Origin: CALKCV01 sp964609515
GTDB lineage: Bacteria; Cyanobacteriota; Cyanobacteriia; Cyanobacteriales; Microcoleaceae
DNA: 64,000 nt
Direction: 5' to 3'
Assembly: GCA_964609515.1 (NCBI GenBank)
Contig: CAZSTZ010000004.1
Coordinates: forward strand, 9,066 to 73,065
Of the stretch, positions 32,233 to 40,823 are shown piece after piece (position 1 is the first letter of the stretch; the number at the start of each line of letters is the position of its first letter). Both the position numbers and the translations under genes were made by a program. The notes under the pieces are model-generated. The model made no database searches. It was not told the DNA's origin and worked only from the letters and a program-made list of their open reading frames with translations.

Positions 32233-34251
32233 TTAATCCCAAATTAAAAACCATGCCCGCAAAACCTCGGCAACAGTCCACGCTTGGGCGATACAACCGC
32301 GAGGGCGCATGGGGGCATCGCCATCAAAGACCTCGCTGAGACTGCCTACCCCGGCATCTAATAAATGATGGGACATCGGCGCTAGCAGTTCTCGGGCAGT
32401 GGCGCGATCGCCATAGACCCGCAGATGAGCTAAAGCAAAAGGACCGATTAACCAACCCCAGACGGTGCCTTGGTGATAGCTGCCGTCGCGCTGGAGGCGA
32501 TCGCCACCGTAAATTCCTTTATACTCCGGGTCGTCTGGGGCGAGACTGCGCAAACCGTAAGAAGTTAACAACGCTTCCCCGCAAACATCCACCACTCGCC
32601 GCTGCCGTTCGGAACTCAGCAGGGGCGAGTAACTATATTTACCCTCCATCGGTGGCAGGGAGACGGGGAAGATTTGATTGGGTCGCAAGGAGTCGTCGCT
32701 GCCGCCGTTGGGAGTATCGAGAACGTCGTAACAATATCCCAACTCGTCGTTCCAGAAGCGATCGAAACCCTTGGCAGTCAACCCCGCTAATTCCTCGTAT
32801 TCTTGGGAAGACTTGCCTAAAACTCGGGCAAATTGCACCATTGCTTGCAGGGCGTTATACCAGAGGGCGCTAATTTCTATCGGTTTGCCCGCGCGCGGCG
32901 TCACCGTCCAATCGTCGATTTTGACATCCATCCAGGTAAGTTGGGAGTCGGGTTCGCCGGCGTAAATCAAACCGTCGTCGGCATCTAGCTGGATGTTGTA
33001 GCGAGTGCCCCGTCGGTGCCAGTCTACAATTTCCGCTAAAACGGGGAACAGTTCTGCCAAAAGTCCGTCGTCGCCGGTGGCATCGTGGTAAGCGCGGACT
33101 GCTTCAAAGTACCAGAGAGTAGCATCGACGGTATTGTAGTCGGGGGTGTCGCCTTCGTCGGGGAAGCGGTTGGGTAACATTCCGCGATCGACGTACCGGG
33201 AAAAGGTGCGCAAAATAGAGCGTGCGATTTCGGGCCGTCCGGTGGCCAGGGTTAAACCGGGCAAACCTATCATCGTATCCCGGCCCCAGTCGCCAAACCA
33301 ATGATAGCCGGCGACGATCGTTTTGCCTTGGGGCTCGTCTGCGGAGGGGCGATCGACGATAAATTGGTTTGCTGCCAGAACTAATTGCTTTATCCAGTCG
33401 GGAGTATCGGCGGCGCTGGGGGTTTGTTGAATTAGTTGCAGTTCGCTGGCGCGGTGGGATTCTAGAACGCTGTCGCTGTCGAGGTTGGCATTTTCTTCGG
33501 TGGTGGCAATGAGGGTTAGCGATCGCCCCGGTTCGATGCGGGCGTGGAAGGTGACTGCCAAGAGATGGTCTTCGCGATCGTTTAAACCTCGGTATTGTTC
33601 CATCTCCAGATGAAAGCGATAATACCATTCGTGGGACGGGGTGGCGACTACCAGTCCGTTTTGTTTGACGGAGTTCGATACCAACAAATACAGAGGCGCT
33701 GCTTCTGGAAACGCCGTTACCCGCACTCCGCCTTCGACTGTATCGATGTTAAAGCGAGACCAGGGGTTTGCCTGGGTGTTGTGATGGTAGTCGCGATAGT
33801 TAACTAGGGCTTTAATGGCAATAGTTATGGGTTTGTTTGCGCGATGGAGATGGTAGCGAATATAAGTTGTATTGCTGCCCCGTTGCATCCAGATGCGCTT
33901 TTCTAAAATCCCGTCGGCGACTGCAAACCTCCACACGGGCATAGTTCCTTCCAGATGAAAGCTTTCTATATATTTATGACCTTCGGGCGATACGCTGCCG
34001 TCCGCCCAACGATTGCTGGATAAGGGATAGAATTTGTTAGCGCAGCCAATTATTTCTTCTAGTTTTGCCAGCAGCAGGGTTCGCCCCAAGGGCGGGTTGA
34101 GGGCGGCTATTAGCAAACCGTGATAGCGACGGGTGAGAACGTTGGCGATCGTGCCGGAGGCGTAACCGCCAATACCGTTGGTAACTAACCACTCGCGCTT
34201 GTCGGCAATTTCCAGGTTGCCGCAGATTTCCCTTCCGAAGTTGATGTTCAT
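32233..34251 (-). CDS. Glycogen debranching enzyme, amylo-alpha-1,6-glucosidase type
   Basis: The 672-aa protein has an N-terminal domain (WLVTNGIGGYASGTIANVLT, then RRYHGLL) characteristic of archaeal/bacterial-type GDE, and a C-terminal (alpha/alpha)6 barrel (about 290-670) with WFGDWGRDTMIGLPGLTLAT and TVWGWLIGPFALAHL typical of GH133. It hydrolyses alpha-1,6 branch points of glycogen. Length and motifs are complete. It is the upstream neighbour of glucokinase on the same strand. Confidence 0.93.
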   Translation of the reverse strand: MNINFGREICGNLEIADKREWLVTNGIGGYASGTIANVLTRRYHGLLIAALNPPLGRTLLLAKLEEIIGCANKFYPLSSNRWADGSVSPEGHKYIESFHLEGTMPVWRFAVADGILEKRIWMQRGSNTTYIRYHLHRANKPITIAIKALVNYRDYHHNTQANPWSRFNIDTVEGGVRVTAFPEAAPLYLLVSNSVKQNGLVVATPSHEWYYRFHLEMEQYRGLNDREDHLLAVTFHARIEPGRSLTLIATTEENANLDSDSVLESHRASELQLIQQTPSAADTPDWIKQLVLAANQFIVDRPSADEPQGKTIVAGYHWFGDWGRDTMIGLPGLTLATGRPEIARSILRTFSRYVDRGMLPNRFPDEGDTPDYNTVDATLWYFEAVRAYHDATGDDGLLAELFPVLAEIVDWHRRGTRYNIQLDADDGLIYAGEPDSQLTWMDVKIDDWTVTPRAGKPIEISALWYNALQAMVQFARVLGKSSQEYEELAGLTAKGFDRFWNDELGYCYDVLDTPNGGSDDSLRPNQIFPVSLPPMEGKYSYSPLLSSERQRRVVDVCGEALLTSYGLRSLAPDDPEYKGIYGGDRLQRDGSYHQGTVWGWLIGPFALAHLRVYGDRATARELLAPMSHHLLDAGVGSLSEVFDGDAPMRPRGCIAQAWTVAEVLRAWFLIWD

Positions 34252-34342
34252 AGTTGCCTCTGTTTGGTTGATTTGACGGTACCGCGCTAGTTTAACATAA
34301 TAATTTAGTTTGTCGTAATCGCTGTCTTCGATAAAAAAATAT

Positions 34343-34371
34343 TTGCCAATTCCTAACCAATCGTTTATAAT
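34343..34371 (+). promoter_or_regulatory. Consensus sigma70 promoter of the DUF4325-PIN operon
   Basis: TTGCCA (34343-34348) and TATAAT (34366-34371) are spaced exactly 17 bp apart, about 30 bp upstream of the ATG at 34402. AGAGG (34388-34392) is the ribosome-binding site. A near-ideal promoter suggests steady or autoregulated expression. Confidence 0.75.
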
Positions 34372-34401
34372 AAAATAGTTCCCTAAAAGAGGCTCGCAAA
34401 T

Positions 34402-34788
34402 ATGAGTTCCTTAGCTACCAATACAAAGACGGAAAATACCGTTAAAATGGTTGTCACTGAAATTATTGGCAGCCACCTCTGTATCACAATTGCCAATGCC
34501 CAAAAAGTTAATCGAGCGATCGCTGCTGCTTTTCAAGAAGGTAAAAAAGTGATTCTTTCTTTTAAAGATGCTGAAGATTTAACCTGGGGGTTTTTGAGCG
34601 ATTCTATCGGTCAATTGTATTTGGATTTTCCAGAAGAACAAATCAAAGATTCCCTAAGTTTTGTCGATATTACCGATGACGATTTGGAATTTATTGAGGA
34701 CGTAATTTACTGGAAAAAAGAATTGTTAAAAGATCCAGAAAGGTACAAAGAAGCAGCACGAGATTTTTTGGAGATAGACGATGACTAA
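34402..34788 (+). CDS. STAS-like DUF4325 domain protein
   Basis: The 128-aa protein matches DUF4325: VTEIIGSHLCITIANAQKVN, then GKKVILSFKDAEDLTWGFLS and a SIGQLY helix. The C-terminal 45 residues are acidic (DDDLEFIEDV...EIDDD), as expected for a segment that could wrap a basic partner. It overlaps the PIN gene by 8 bp, so translation is coupled. It may be the antitoxin-like partner or an anti-sigma-antagonist-like regulator. Confidence 0.8.
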   Translation: MSSLATNTKTENTVKMVVTEIIGSHLCITIANAQKVNRAIAAAFQEGKKVILSFKDAEDLTWGFLSDSIGQLYLDFPEEQIKDSLSFVDITDDDLEFIEDVIYWKKELLKDPERYKEAARDFLEIDDD

Positions 34789-35338
34789 TCGAGTAAATAA
34801 CATCGAACAGTATAAATTTAGCTCAAATGATGCTGTCTTATTTGATGCTAATATTTGGTTGTACCTTTACAGCCCGCAAGGCGATTTGGTTCCCAAACTA
34901 AAAGACACATATAGTTCTGCATTCAACCGAATTCGCAGCGTACAGTGTCCGATATTTTTAGACGTACTCGTGCTGTCTGAATTTATTAATGCCTACGCTC
35001 GATTTATGTACAATCGTTTGCCACCAGCAACAAAACCTCCAGATTTTAAAACCTTTAGAAATAGCGACGATTTCCAACCTATTGCGCGGGAAATTACTAA
35101 ATATTCCCGCCGAATAGTCAGTAAATGCCAGCGGATAGAAAGCGGTTTTGAGTCTGTCAATCTCAGTTCTTTGTTAACTGAATATGCCGCCGGTAAGTCG
35201 GATTTTAACGACCAAATTTTGGCTGGTTTGTGTCGCGATCGCGGTTTTAAATTAATCGATCGCGATGGGGACTTTCAAGCAGAAAATTTGACAATTATTA
35301 CTGCTAATTCTAAATTGCTTAACCGGGCTAAAAACTAA
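34781..35338 (+). CDS. PIN-domain nuclease
   Basis: The 185-aa protein has the PIN acidic set: D22 (VLFDANIWLYL), E67 (VLVLSEFIN), D141 or D144 (GKSDFNDQILA) and D160-D164 (LIDRDGDF). Mg-dependent RNase activity is predicted. It is longer than VapC (about 130 aa), with an inserted helical region (about 75-125). It is paired with the acidic DUF4325 protein upstream. Confidence 0.88.
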   Translation: MTNRVNNIEQYKFSSNDAVLFDANIWLYLYSPQGDLVPKLKDTYSSAFNRIRSVQCPIFLDVLVLSEFINAYARFMYNRLPPATKPPDFKTFRNSDDFQPIAREITKYSRRIVSKCQRIESGFESVNLSSLLTEYAAGKSDFNDQILAGLCRDRGFKLIDRDGDFQAENLTIITANSKLLNRAKN

Positions 35339-35403
35339 CTTTGGTGCGCGGTGCGCGCCCTACTAGCTGGGTTAAAAACTAACTTTGGTGCGCGGTGCGC
35401 ACC

Positions 35404-35560
35404 GGGAGCATCCCAATTTTGAATAAAGCCAAAAATTAAACGCTTTTAGGCAAGAGGCAAGAGGCAAGAGGCAATAGTTGGGGAAAAGGCAAGAAGGGAA
35501 AAGGGATGCATTAGATAAAAAAACGAATATTCGATATTTTTGCAAATATGGGATGCTCCC
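35404..35560. mobile_element. 157-bp MITE with 9-bp target duplication
   Basis: The terminal inverted repeats GGGAGCATCCCA and TGGGATGCTCCC extend imperfectly inward. GTGCGCACC flanks it on both sides (35395-35403 and 35561-35569), a 9-bp target duplication inside a family C palindrome. The interior includes four AGGCAAG heptamers. No protein is encoded, so transposition must be in trans. Confidence 0.85.
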
Positions 35561-35594
35561 GTGCGCACCCTACTTAAATTGAGTTTAAAAATTT

Positions 35595-35627
35595 AGAAAC
35601 CGGGTTTTTTCAAAAAACCCGGTTTCT
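35595..35627. repeat. Palindromic repeat family A, copy 6
   Basis: AGAAACCGGGTTTTTTC followed by AAAAAACCCGGTTTCT, just beyond the 3' end of the NACHT gene. Confidence 0.85.
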
Positions 35628-35661
35628 GGGTTCTAAGCTTCAAAATTGAGATGTACCCAAT

Positions 35662-37032
35662 TTATCGCATACTGGCAAAATGTTTTTGTAAAATTTCGTG
35701 GATAAATTGATAGCGATCGCCTACTTTTTGCAACAACAATCTTTCCGCCGCATAATCTAAAAACCGTCGATAATTCCAAGGCATATTTCCATAAGAGCAT
35801 AACACCACTCGCAACATCAATTTTTTAAGTCCCGGAATGGCGATAAATGCGCCGATAATTACACCAATTAAAGCAGCGATCGCTCCTCCAATAATACCAA
35901 AAATTAAACCAAAAATTCTCCCCAAAACTACAGCAAAAACTAACTCGCTTAACAGCCTAACTCCCAACCCATACATCCGTCGTTCTTCCTTAGTTGTTAA
36001 CCAGCTTTCCTCCAATTTATTTAAGCTAAATTCTCTCTCCTCCTTCTCTTCCATTCTGGCAGCCAACCATGCCAACCAACGCTTAGTTTCTTCTGGGAGA
36101 GGCTGTTTCTTTTTAGAATAAAAATTCTCGCTAATATCCCTTGTCAATTGCCGCCTAATGTAAGCATTTAAAACATATCTTTCCCGGGCCTCAGCAGAAG
36201 TAATTCTCCTCCAAGATTCGATTAAAATTTCTTCATAAGCTAAAGTCATCATGCTTAAAAATAACGGTCTTGCCGCTAGCTCTAATAACTCCGGTTCTTC
36301 CTCGATATTGTACCAAAGCTCTCGACTTCTATAAGCAAAAGCATATTCTTTTATCTTCTTTGTAGGTATGGGCTTCAAGATTACAGCCCCATTTAACTTT
36401 AACTTAGCGGGGCAATTTTTATAAGCAGTTAAACTGCTACAAACTACTAAATGTTTTGGTTTAAAATTTTCTATTAATTGATTGACATCTTGCAAGCATT
36501 CGAGCTGGCGATGAGATTTAACCTCGTCAAAACCATCCAGCAGCGGTAATAATTCTTGCTTTTCTAACCAATAATTGCCGAGGTCTGCGGGAATTTTATA
36601 TTGTTGCTGGAGTCTATCTATTAACCAAGTCGAAAAATCTGGATAGTCTTGTTTCCAAGCAGAAAGATTTAACAAAATCGGTATGGGTTCGTCAGGGTTT
36701 TTGTTAGCCCGAATTAGCAAGCAACGAAGTAATTCTAACAAAGTTGTAGTTTTACCGCTGCCCGGATTGCCTAATATTAATAATTTGCCTCGGAGGCGAT
36801 CGAATACTTTAATAATACTAACTTTTTCCGATAACTTAATCCGGGAGCGATCGCCCACTTTAACTGTTATGTCCCAAGAACGAATTAAACGTTCCGGCGG
36901 TTTTTCCCGGGCGAGGTAAACTGCCGCCGCCCCATTCAAAGATTGCGATCGCAACTGTTGGAATTCGCGATCGACCGCTTTTAGTAACTTCTGGCGATTT
37001 TTACTTATTGTGCTTTGACTTAATTTTGCCAT
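35662..37032 (-). CDS. NACHT NTPase with C-terminal membrane segment
   Basis: The 456-aa protein has P-loop GNPGSGKT (88-95) and the NACHT Walker B with extra acidic residues, LLPLLDGFDEV (161-171). VVCSSLTAY serves as sensor, and a helical region follows with PLFLSMMTLAYE. A Gly-rich hydrophobic stretch (about 362-402, VVLGRIFGLIFGIIGGAIAA, then LIGVIIGAFIAI) predicts two membrane helices, followed by a short soluble tail ending FIHEILQKHFASMR. The membrane segment could anchor the protein or act as a pore-forming effector, as in some bacterial NLR-like defence proteins. It stands alone here. Confidence 0.85.
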   Translation of the reverse strand: MAKLSQSTISKNRQKLLKAVDREFQQLRSQSLNGAAAVYLAREKPPERLIRSWDITVKVGDRSRIKLSEKVSIIKVFDRLRGKLLILGNPGSGKTTTLLELLRCLLIRANKNPDEPIPILLNLSAWKQDYPDFSTWLIDRLQQQYKIPADLGNYWLEKQELLPLLDGFDEVKSHRQLECLQDVNQLIENFKPKHLVVCSSLTAYKNCPAKLKLNGAVILKPIPTKKIKEYAFAYRSRELWYNIEEEPELLELAARPLFLSMMTLAYEEILIESWRRITSAEARERYVLNAYIRRQLTRDISENFYSKKKQPLPEETKRWLAWLAARMEEKEEREFSLNKLEESWLTTKEERRMYGLGVRLLSELVFAVVLGRIFGLIFGIIGGAIAALIGVIIGAFIAIPGLKKLMLRVVLCSYGNMPWNYRRFLDYAAERLLLQKVGDRYQFIHEILQKHFASMR

Positions 37033-37216
37033 CTAACTAGAGAATATTTTCCAGAAACAGTTAACGGGATAATAGATTTAAAATACCCATAAGATACCTT
37101 TTAGATATATTGCCCAAAGTTAACTCTGGTGAGTCATCAATATTTTTTTTAGTATGAGTATTAGTATGAAAGAATAAAATTGCATAATTTAAGATGAACC
37201 CAAGAAATCGGACAAA

Positions 37217-37924
37217 ATGTCGTTAAACTCCAGACAACTAATAATTGCAGGTGGGGCGGGAGTTGCCACGGCGATCGCCATTGCCTCCATCGCCATTCAA
37301 TCCCAGTCGCCCCAACCAACCCCCAACGGCAACCCCGTCGAGGCACCGACTGCTTCTGCCGATCCTCGCCCAAAAGCGAGTCCCATAGTAGTTATGCCCT
37401 CAATCCCCGACTGCGAAATTAAAATGGCCGTAGTGGCAGATCCAGAACCTCCTTTAAACGTCCGCAGCAGTCCGGAGGTCAAAGAAGGTAATATTGTCGG
37501 CCAGCTTAATAATAATACCTTTGTTTCCGTCGCCGACGAACAAATGGGCTGGTTAAGAATTACTTCTCCAGTGGCGGGTTGGGTTGCTAAAAATCGGACC
37601 GAAAGTAGCTGCGCTATTGTTAATAAAAAGATTACTTTTTTCCCTGGGGGTAATGAGGCGATCGTCCGAGGGAAAATTATTGGTGGGGGCAGTCACAGTT
37701 ATAAAATTGATGCGACTCAAGGTCAGACTTTAGCTATTGAAAATTATAAGGATATTTTCCCAGTTATTATTACTCCCGACGGGCAACTATTATCAAACAG
37801 TCCCACTCCCGGAGCTGAGGTAAAACAATGGAAGGGCGAGTTACCAATTACCGGAGAATATACTTTACAATTAGAGTCTAATTTACGAGGATTTGAATAC
37901 GAATTTTTAATCATAATCGAGTAG
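37217..37924 (+). CDS. Secreted or anchored SH3b-domain protein
   Basis: The 235-aa protein has an N-terminal hydrophobic segment (LIIAGGAGVATAIAIASIAI), a Pro-rich linker, a bacterial SH3 domain (about 75-128, LNVRSSPEVKEGNIVGQLNN to GWVAKNRTESSC) and a C-terminal beta-sandwich resembling PPC/lysozyme-inhibitor-type domains (VRGKIIGGGSHSYKID to GEYTLQLESN). It probably works in the cell envelope. It is divergent from the NACHT gene. Confidence 0.8.
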   Translation: MSLNSRQLIIAGGAGVATAIAIASIAIQSQSPQPTPNGNPVEAPTASADPRPKASPIVVMPSIPDCEIKMAVVADPEPPLNVRSSPEVKEGNIVGQLNNNTFVSVADEQMGWLRITSPVAGWVAKNRTESSCAIVNKKITFFPGGNEAIVRGKIIGGGSHSYKIDATQGQTLAIENYKDIFPVIITPDGQLLSNSPTPGAEVKQWKGELPITGEYTLQLESNLRGFEYEFLIIIE

Positions 37925-37952
37925 GCAACGTGTTGGGAATTAAGAAACATTA

Positions 37953-38054
37953 AGAAACCAGGTTTTTTGAAAAAACTAAGAAACCAGGTTTTTTGAAAAA
38001 ACCTGGTTTCTGGCATCAATTATTCAATTATAAAATTTTAAAACCTGGTTTCTG
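37953..38054. repeat. Family A palindromes, T-variant cluster next to gap
   Basis: Three or more units with AGAAACCAGGTTTTTTGA / AAAACCTGGTTTCT, in which C-to-T changes in both arms keep pairing. They run to the gap at 38065, which was probably caused by them. Confidence 0.85.
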
Positions 38055-38064
38055 GCATCAATTC

Positions 38065-38164
38065 NNNNNNNNNNNNNNNNNNNNNNNNNNNNNNNNNNNN
38101 NNNNNNNNNNNNNNNNNNNNNNNNNNNNNNNNNNNNNNNNNNNNNNNNNNNNNNNNNNNNNNNN
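38065..38164. other. Assembly gap (100 N)
   Basis: A 100-N placeholder hiding the last codons of the VanX-like gene; palindromic repeats lie on its left side. Confidence 0.98.
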
Positions 38165-38828
38165 AAGGAATATTTTCCAAAGAAACATCTAAAATTGAAT
38201 ACTTTTCCCAACCCTCAAAATCAAAGTGCCACCATTCAGTTATCAAAGGTTCAAAACCGCGTTCTTTCATCATTGAAGCGAGCAAATCGCTATTTCTTTT
38301 AACTTCAGGTTTGTTACCTTCATAACTTCTCCAAGCTTTCTCAGAAAAATCGTCATAATCTGTGGGCATTTCTAACTCCATACCTGTCTTTAAATCGACC
38401 AAACTTACATCCACTGCAGCCCCGCGATTGTGTCTGGAACCTCGTTCGGGATTGGCAACGTAGCGGCTATCTGGCAAGACTTCCCACATTTTTTTAGTAA
38501 CGGATAAAGGTCGATAACAATCGAAAACTTTTAAGCCTAAATCTATTTCTTCTAAATCGTTTTGAACCTTTGAAAGTTGTTCCGCAACTTCTTTTCTGAG
38601 GGCGCATTTAGCTACTTGGTAGAGTTGTTCTTCGAGAAAATTATTGGTGGTGGCATAACGAATATCTAAGACAATGTTGGGATTAATAGTTTGAATATCT
38701 ACCAATCTCGCCTCGTCTGGAATGTCGGAGTTGGCGATGGTTTTTGGTTCCCCAAAATTTAGTCCTATTAATAAGAGAACAATCCCTAAAGATACGATTA
38801 AATATTTACCGATTTTAAGATGTTTCAT
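38165..38828 (-). CDS. D-alanyl-D-alanine dipeptidase, VanX/DdpX type, 3' end in gap
   Basis: At least 221 residues are visible. An N-terminal signal anchor (LIVSLGIVLLLIGLNFG) is followed by an M15D peptidase domain with the zinc set H133 and D140 (SRHNRGAAVD), catalytic E198 and H201 (ITEWWHFDF), and R106 in CYRPLSV. It cleaves D-Ala-D-Ala for cell-wall recycling. Only the extreme C-terminus is missing. No VanA or VanH genes are nearby, so vancomycin resistance is not implied. Confidence 0.92.
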
Positions 38829-38908
38829 AATTGTTTTAATTTACCTCGACAAAAAAATGTAGGTTGGGTGAAGTGAAACGAAAGCCAACAGCAATATTTA
38901 TATTTAAC

Positions 38909-39394
38909 CTAATTAAACAGAAAAGGTTTTACAGCTAAAATCATCCGATCTAACTCCGTTTTATTATGTTTTAGAAGGTCGTGTCCCCATAATTCATTAC
39001 TGTCGTCCGCACAATCTTTTGCCAGTGTTTCTCCGATATTTTCAAAACTCCTTTTAATCTCGCTTCTTAAATTCTCCGGTTCGGAAAAAACCCCCAGAAC
39101 AAATACTCTATCTTTTAGTTCTTCTGGAATTTGATTTTTTACATAACTCAATCGATTTTCATCGCGATCGAAATCCATCAGCAAAAGAAAATTTCTCTGC
39201 GGAAGATTGCGCATTTCTGGGGCATGAACTTTACCAAAATCCCCTACAGCTTTTTTCCAACCGTCAGAAACAGGCAAAACTTGAATAGCACGAGAATTTA
39301 GATTAGGATCGAGGGTAAATCCGGTGGCAATTTGCCTATTGGCATCATCTTCTGGCAATACAAGAAGGTGTGGTTGATATTTATTAATCCTCAT
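38909..39394 (-). CDS. TOPRIM-like nuclease partner of AAA ATPase
   Basis: The 161-aa protein has an acidic pattern matching TOPRIM/DUF4435-like nucleases: E15 in LVLPEDDANRQI, and LLLMDFDRDEN (D74, D76, D78) after a beta strand. Family assignment is by pattern. Its ATG overlaps the stop of the upstream AAA gene (4-bp ATGA-type overlap), so the two are translationally coupled, as in OLD-like and AbiL/Septu-like two-gene defence modules. Confidence 0.7.
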   Translation of the reverse strand: MRINKYQPHLLVLPEDDANRQIATGFTLDPNLNSRAIQVLPVSDGWKKAVGDFGKVHAPEMRNLPQRNFLLLMDFDRDENRLSYVKNQIPEELKDRVFVLGVFSEPENLRSEIKRSFENIGETLAKDCADDSNELWGHDLLKHNKTELDRMILAVKPFLFN

Positions 39395-40524
39395 AGTTCG
39401 ATGTCACCGCAAATTAAAGTATTTATCAAGTCTCCACGAAGAGACAAATCCTTAAGCTGTCTGACGGTAGTTGGCTCTAAATGGCTTTTCCTATCTAACA
39501 CAAAAGTATTTTCATCTGAAAACTTGCGGATAGCTTCGGGATTATGAGAAGTCGTTAAAATTTGTCCGCCATTTTTAAAAGAACGCCGCAACGACAACAC
39601 AAAATGTCCTACCTCTGATAAAGAAAGATAGTTTTCAGGCTCGTCCCAAAAGCAAAAAAGCGGTCCGTAGAATTGATTCGCAGCCAAGACAACAGCCCCA
39701 AGAAAAAAACATTTTTCACCATCAGATAAATCCTTAAAAGAAACGCTCAAATTTGCATTATTTTGCTCGAACCTAACCATCGTACTTTTGGCATCTTTGC
39801 CAATAACTTCGTTGAGAAAATCTTTAAGGTCTGGCATTACTTCTTGGAGATAGCGATCGACTTGATTATAGGCAGCAGGATAGCGACTCAGCAACCCCGA
39901 TAACCAGTCTCCAAAATTAGAACCATCTAGCTTTGGTTCCAAAGTTTCATCTGATGAATCTCCAGTCATTAAACTAGGAAGAGGAGCTAAAATAATCGTG
40001 CGTGCCAGCCAGGTTTTAAAAATATGAATTGGGTCAGTTTCCGATCGCTCTTGAATTAGTGGAAGAGCAACCAGATGCCAATCTACAAGAAACTGAGCTT
40101 CGCTATTTCCAGAACTTGTAGGATAGCCATACCTGCCTGTCTTATTAAGAGTTACTTGGGCTTCTTTTCGAGAGTAAATTTGCTCTCCCGCAACTATAAA
40201 TTCCTCTTCAAAAACTCGAAGCTCTTTAAAGTTTTCTGGCAACTCAAAAGCAACGATATATTTGTACAATTTATTATCCAGCAATACTTCTATTTCAAAG
40301 CGCATAGGAACCTCAAACCTTCCCCAAGCTAAATCCTTCGGTAGGACAAGATTTTTAACTCTATTGATGCCTCGACCGATGCTTTGAAGGACCTCTAATG
40401 CACTGCGAATGGCTGATTTTCCCACGCCATTTTTGCCTATTAAAAGAGCGGATGGCATCTCCTTGAGAGTCAATTCAAAGTTTTCTAAGCATCTGAAATT
40501 GTGTAAATAAAGTCTTTGAAGCAT
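39391..40524 (-). CDS. AAA ATPase (OLD/RecF-like), pair 1
   Basis: The 377-aa product starts at the ATG at 40524 (MLQRLYLHNFRCLENFELTL). P-loop GKNGVGKS (30-37), ABC-type signature LSDGEKCFFLGAV and Walker B FCFWDEPENYLSL are present, followed by the H-loop region LTTSHNPEAIRKF. This single-chain AAA_15/AAA_21 ATPase is related to the OLD and RecF groups. With the coupled TOPRIM-like gene it forms a putative DNA-sensing ATPase-nuclease system. Confidence 0.88.
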   Translation of the reverse strand: MLQRLYLHNFRCLENFELTLKEMPSALLIGKNGVGKSAIRSALEVLQSIGRGINRVKNLVLPKDLAWGRFEVPMRFEIEVLLDNKLYKYIVAFELPENFKELRVFEEEFIVAGEQIYSRKEAQVTLNKTGRYGYPTSSGNSEAQFLVDWHLVALPLIQERSETDPIHIFKTWLARTIILAPLPSLMTGDSSDETLEPKLDGSNFGDWLSGLLSRYPAAYNQVDRYLQEVMPDLKDFLNEVIGKDAKSTMVRFEQNNANLSVSFKDLSDGEKCFFLGAVVLAANQFYGPLFCFWDEPENYLSLSEVGHFVLSLRRSFKNGGQILTTSHNPEAIRKFSDENTFVLDRKSHLEPTTVRQLKDLSLRGDLINTLICGDIEL

Positions 40525-40580
40525 ATCGTTTTTTTTGGGGAATAGGGAATGGGTAATGGGGAATTGGAAAAAGAGCAAAT

Positions 40581-40809
40581 TGTAGGTCGGGTGAAGCGAA
40601 CCGAAATCAACGGTTTGTAGGTTTCTTAATTCCTATCTCGACAAAAAAGTTGCAAATTTTAGCAAATTGTAGGTTGGATGAAGCGAACCGAAATCAACGG
40701 TTTGTAGGTTGGTCAGAAACCAGGTTTTTTTAAAAAACCGGGTTTCTTAATTAAAACCCAAAAACAATTTAATCTGGTGTTGGGTTGCGCTGCGCGGAGC
40801 CCGACCTAC
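40581..40809. repeat. Repeat-filled spacer: three family E copies and one family A
   Basis: Family E units lie at 40581-40612, 40670-40705 and 40782-40809 (the first two read GTAGGTxGGxTGAAGCGAAC), with a family A palindrome at 40715-40747. The 40525-40823 spacer between the AAA gene and purB holds nothing else. Confidence 0.8.
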
Positions 40810-40823
40810 TAATTGCTAATGTC

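Noticed and set aside
38165..38828. VanX-like gene as evidence of vancomycin resistance
   Set aside because: No vanH, vanA or regulator nearby; D,D-dipeptidases serve cell-wall recycling in many bacteria.
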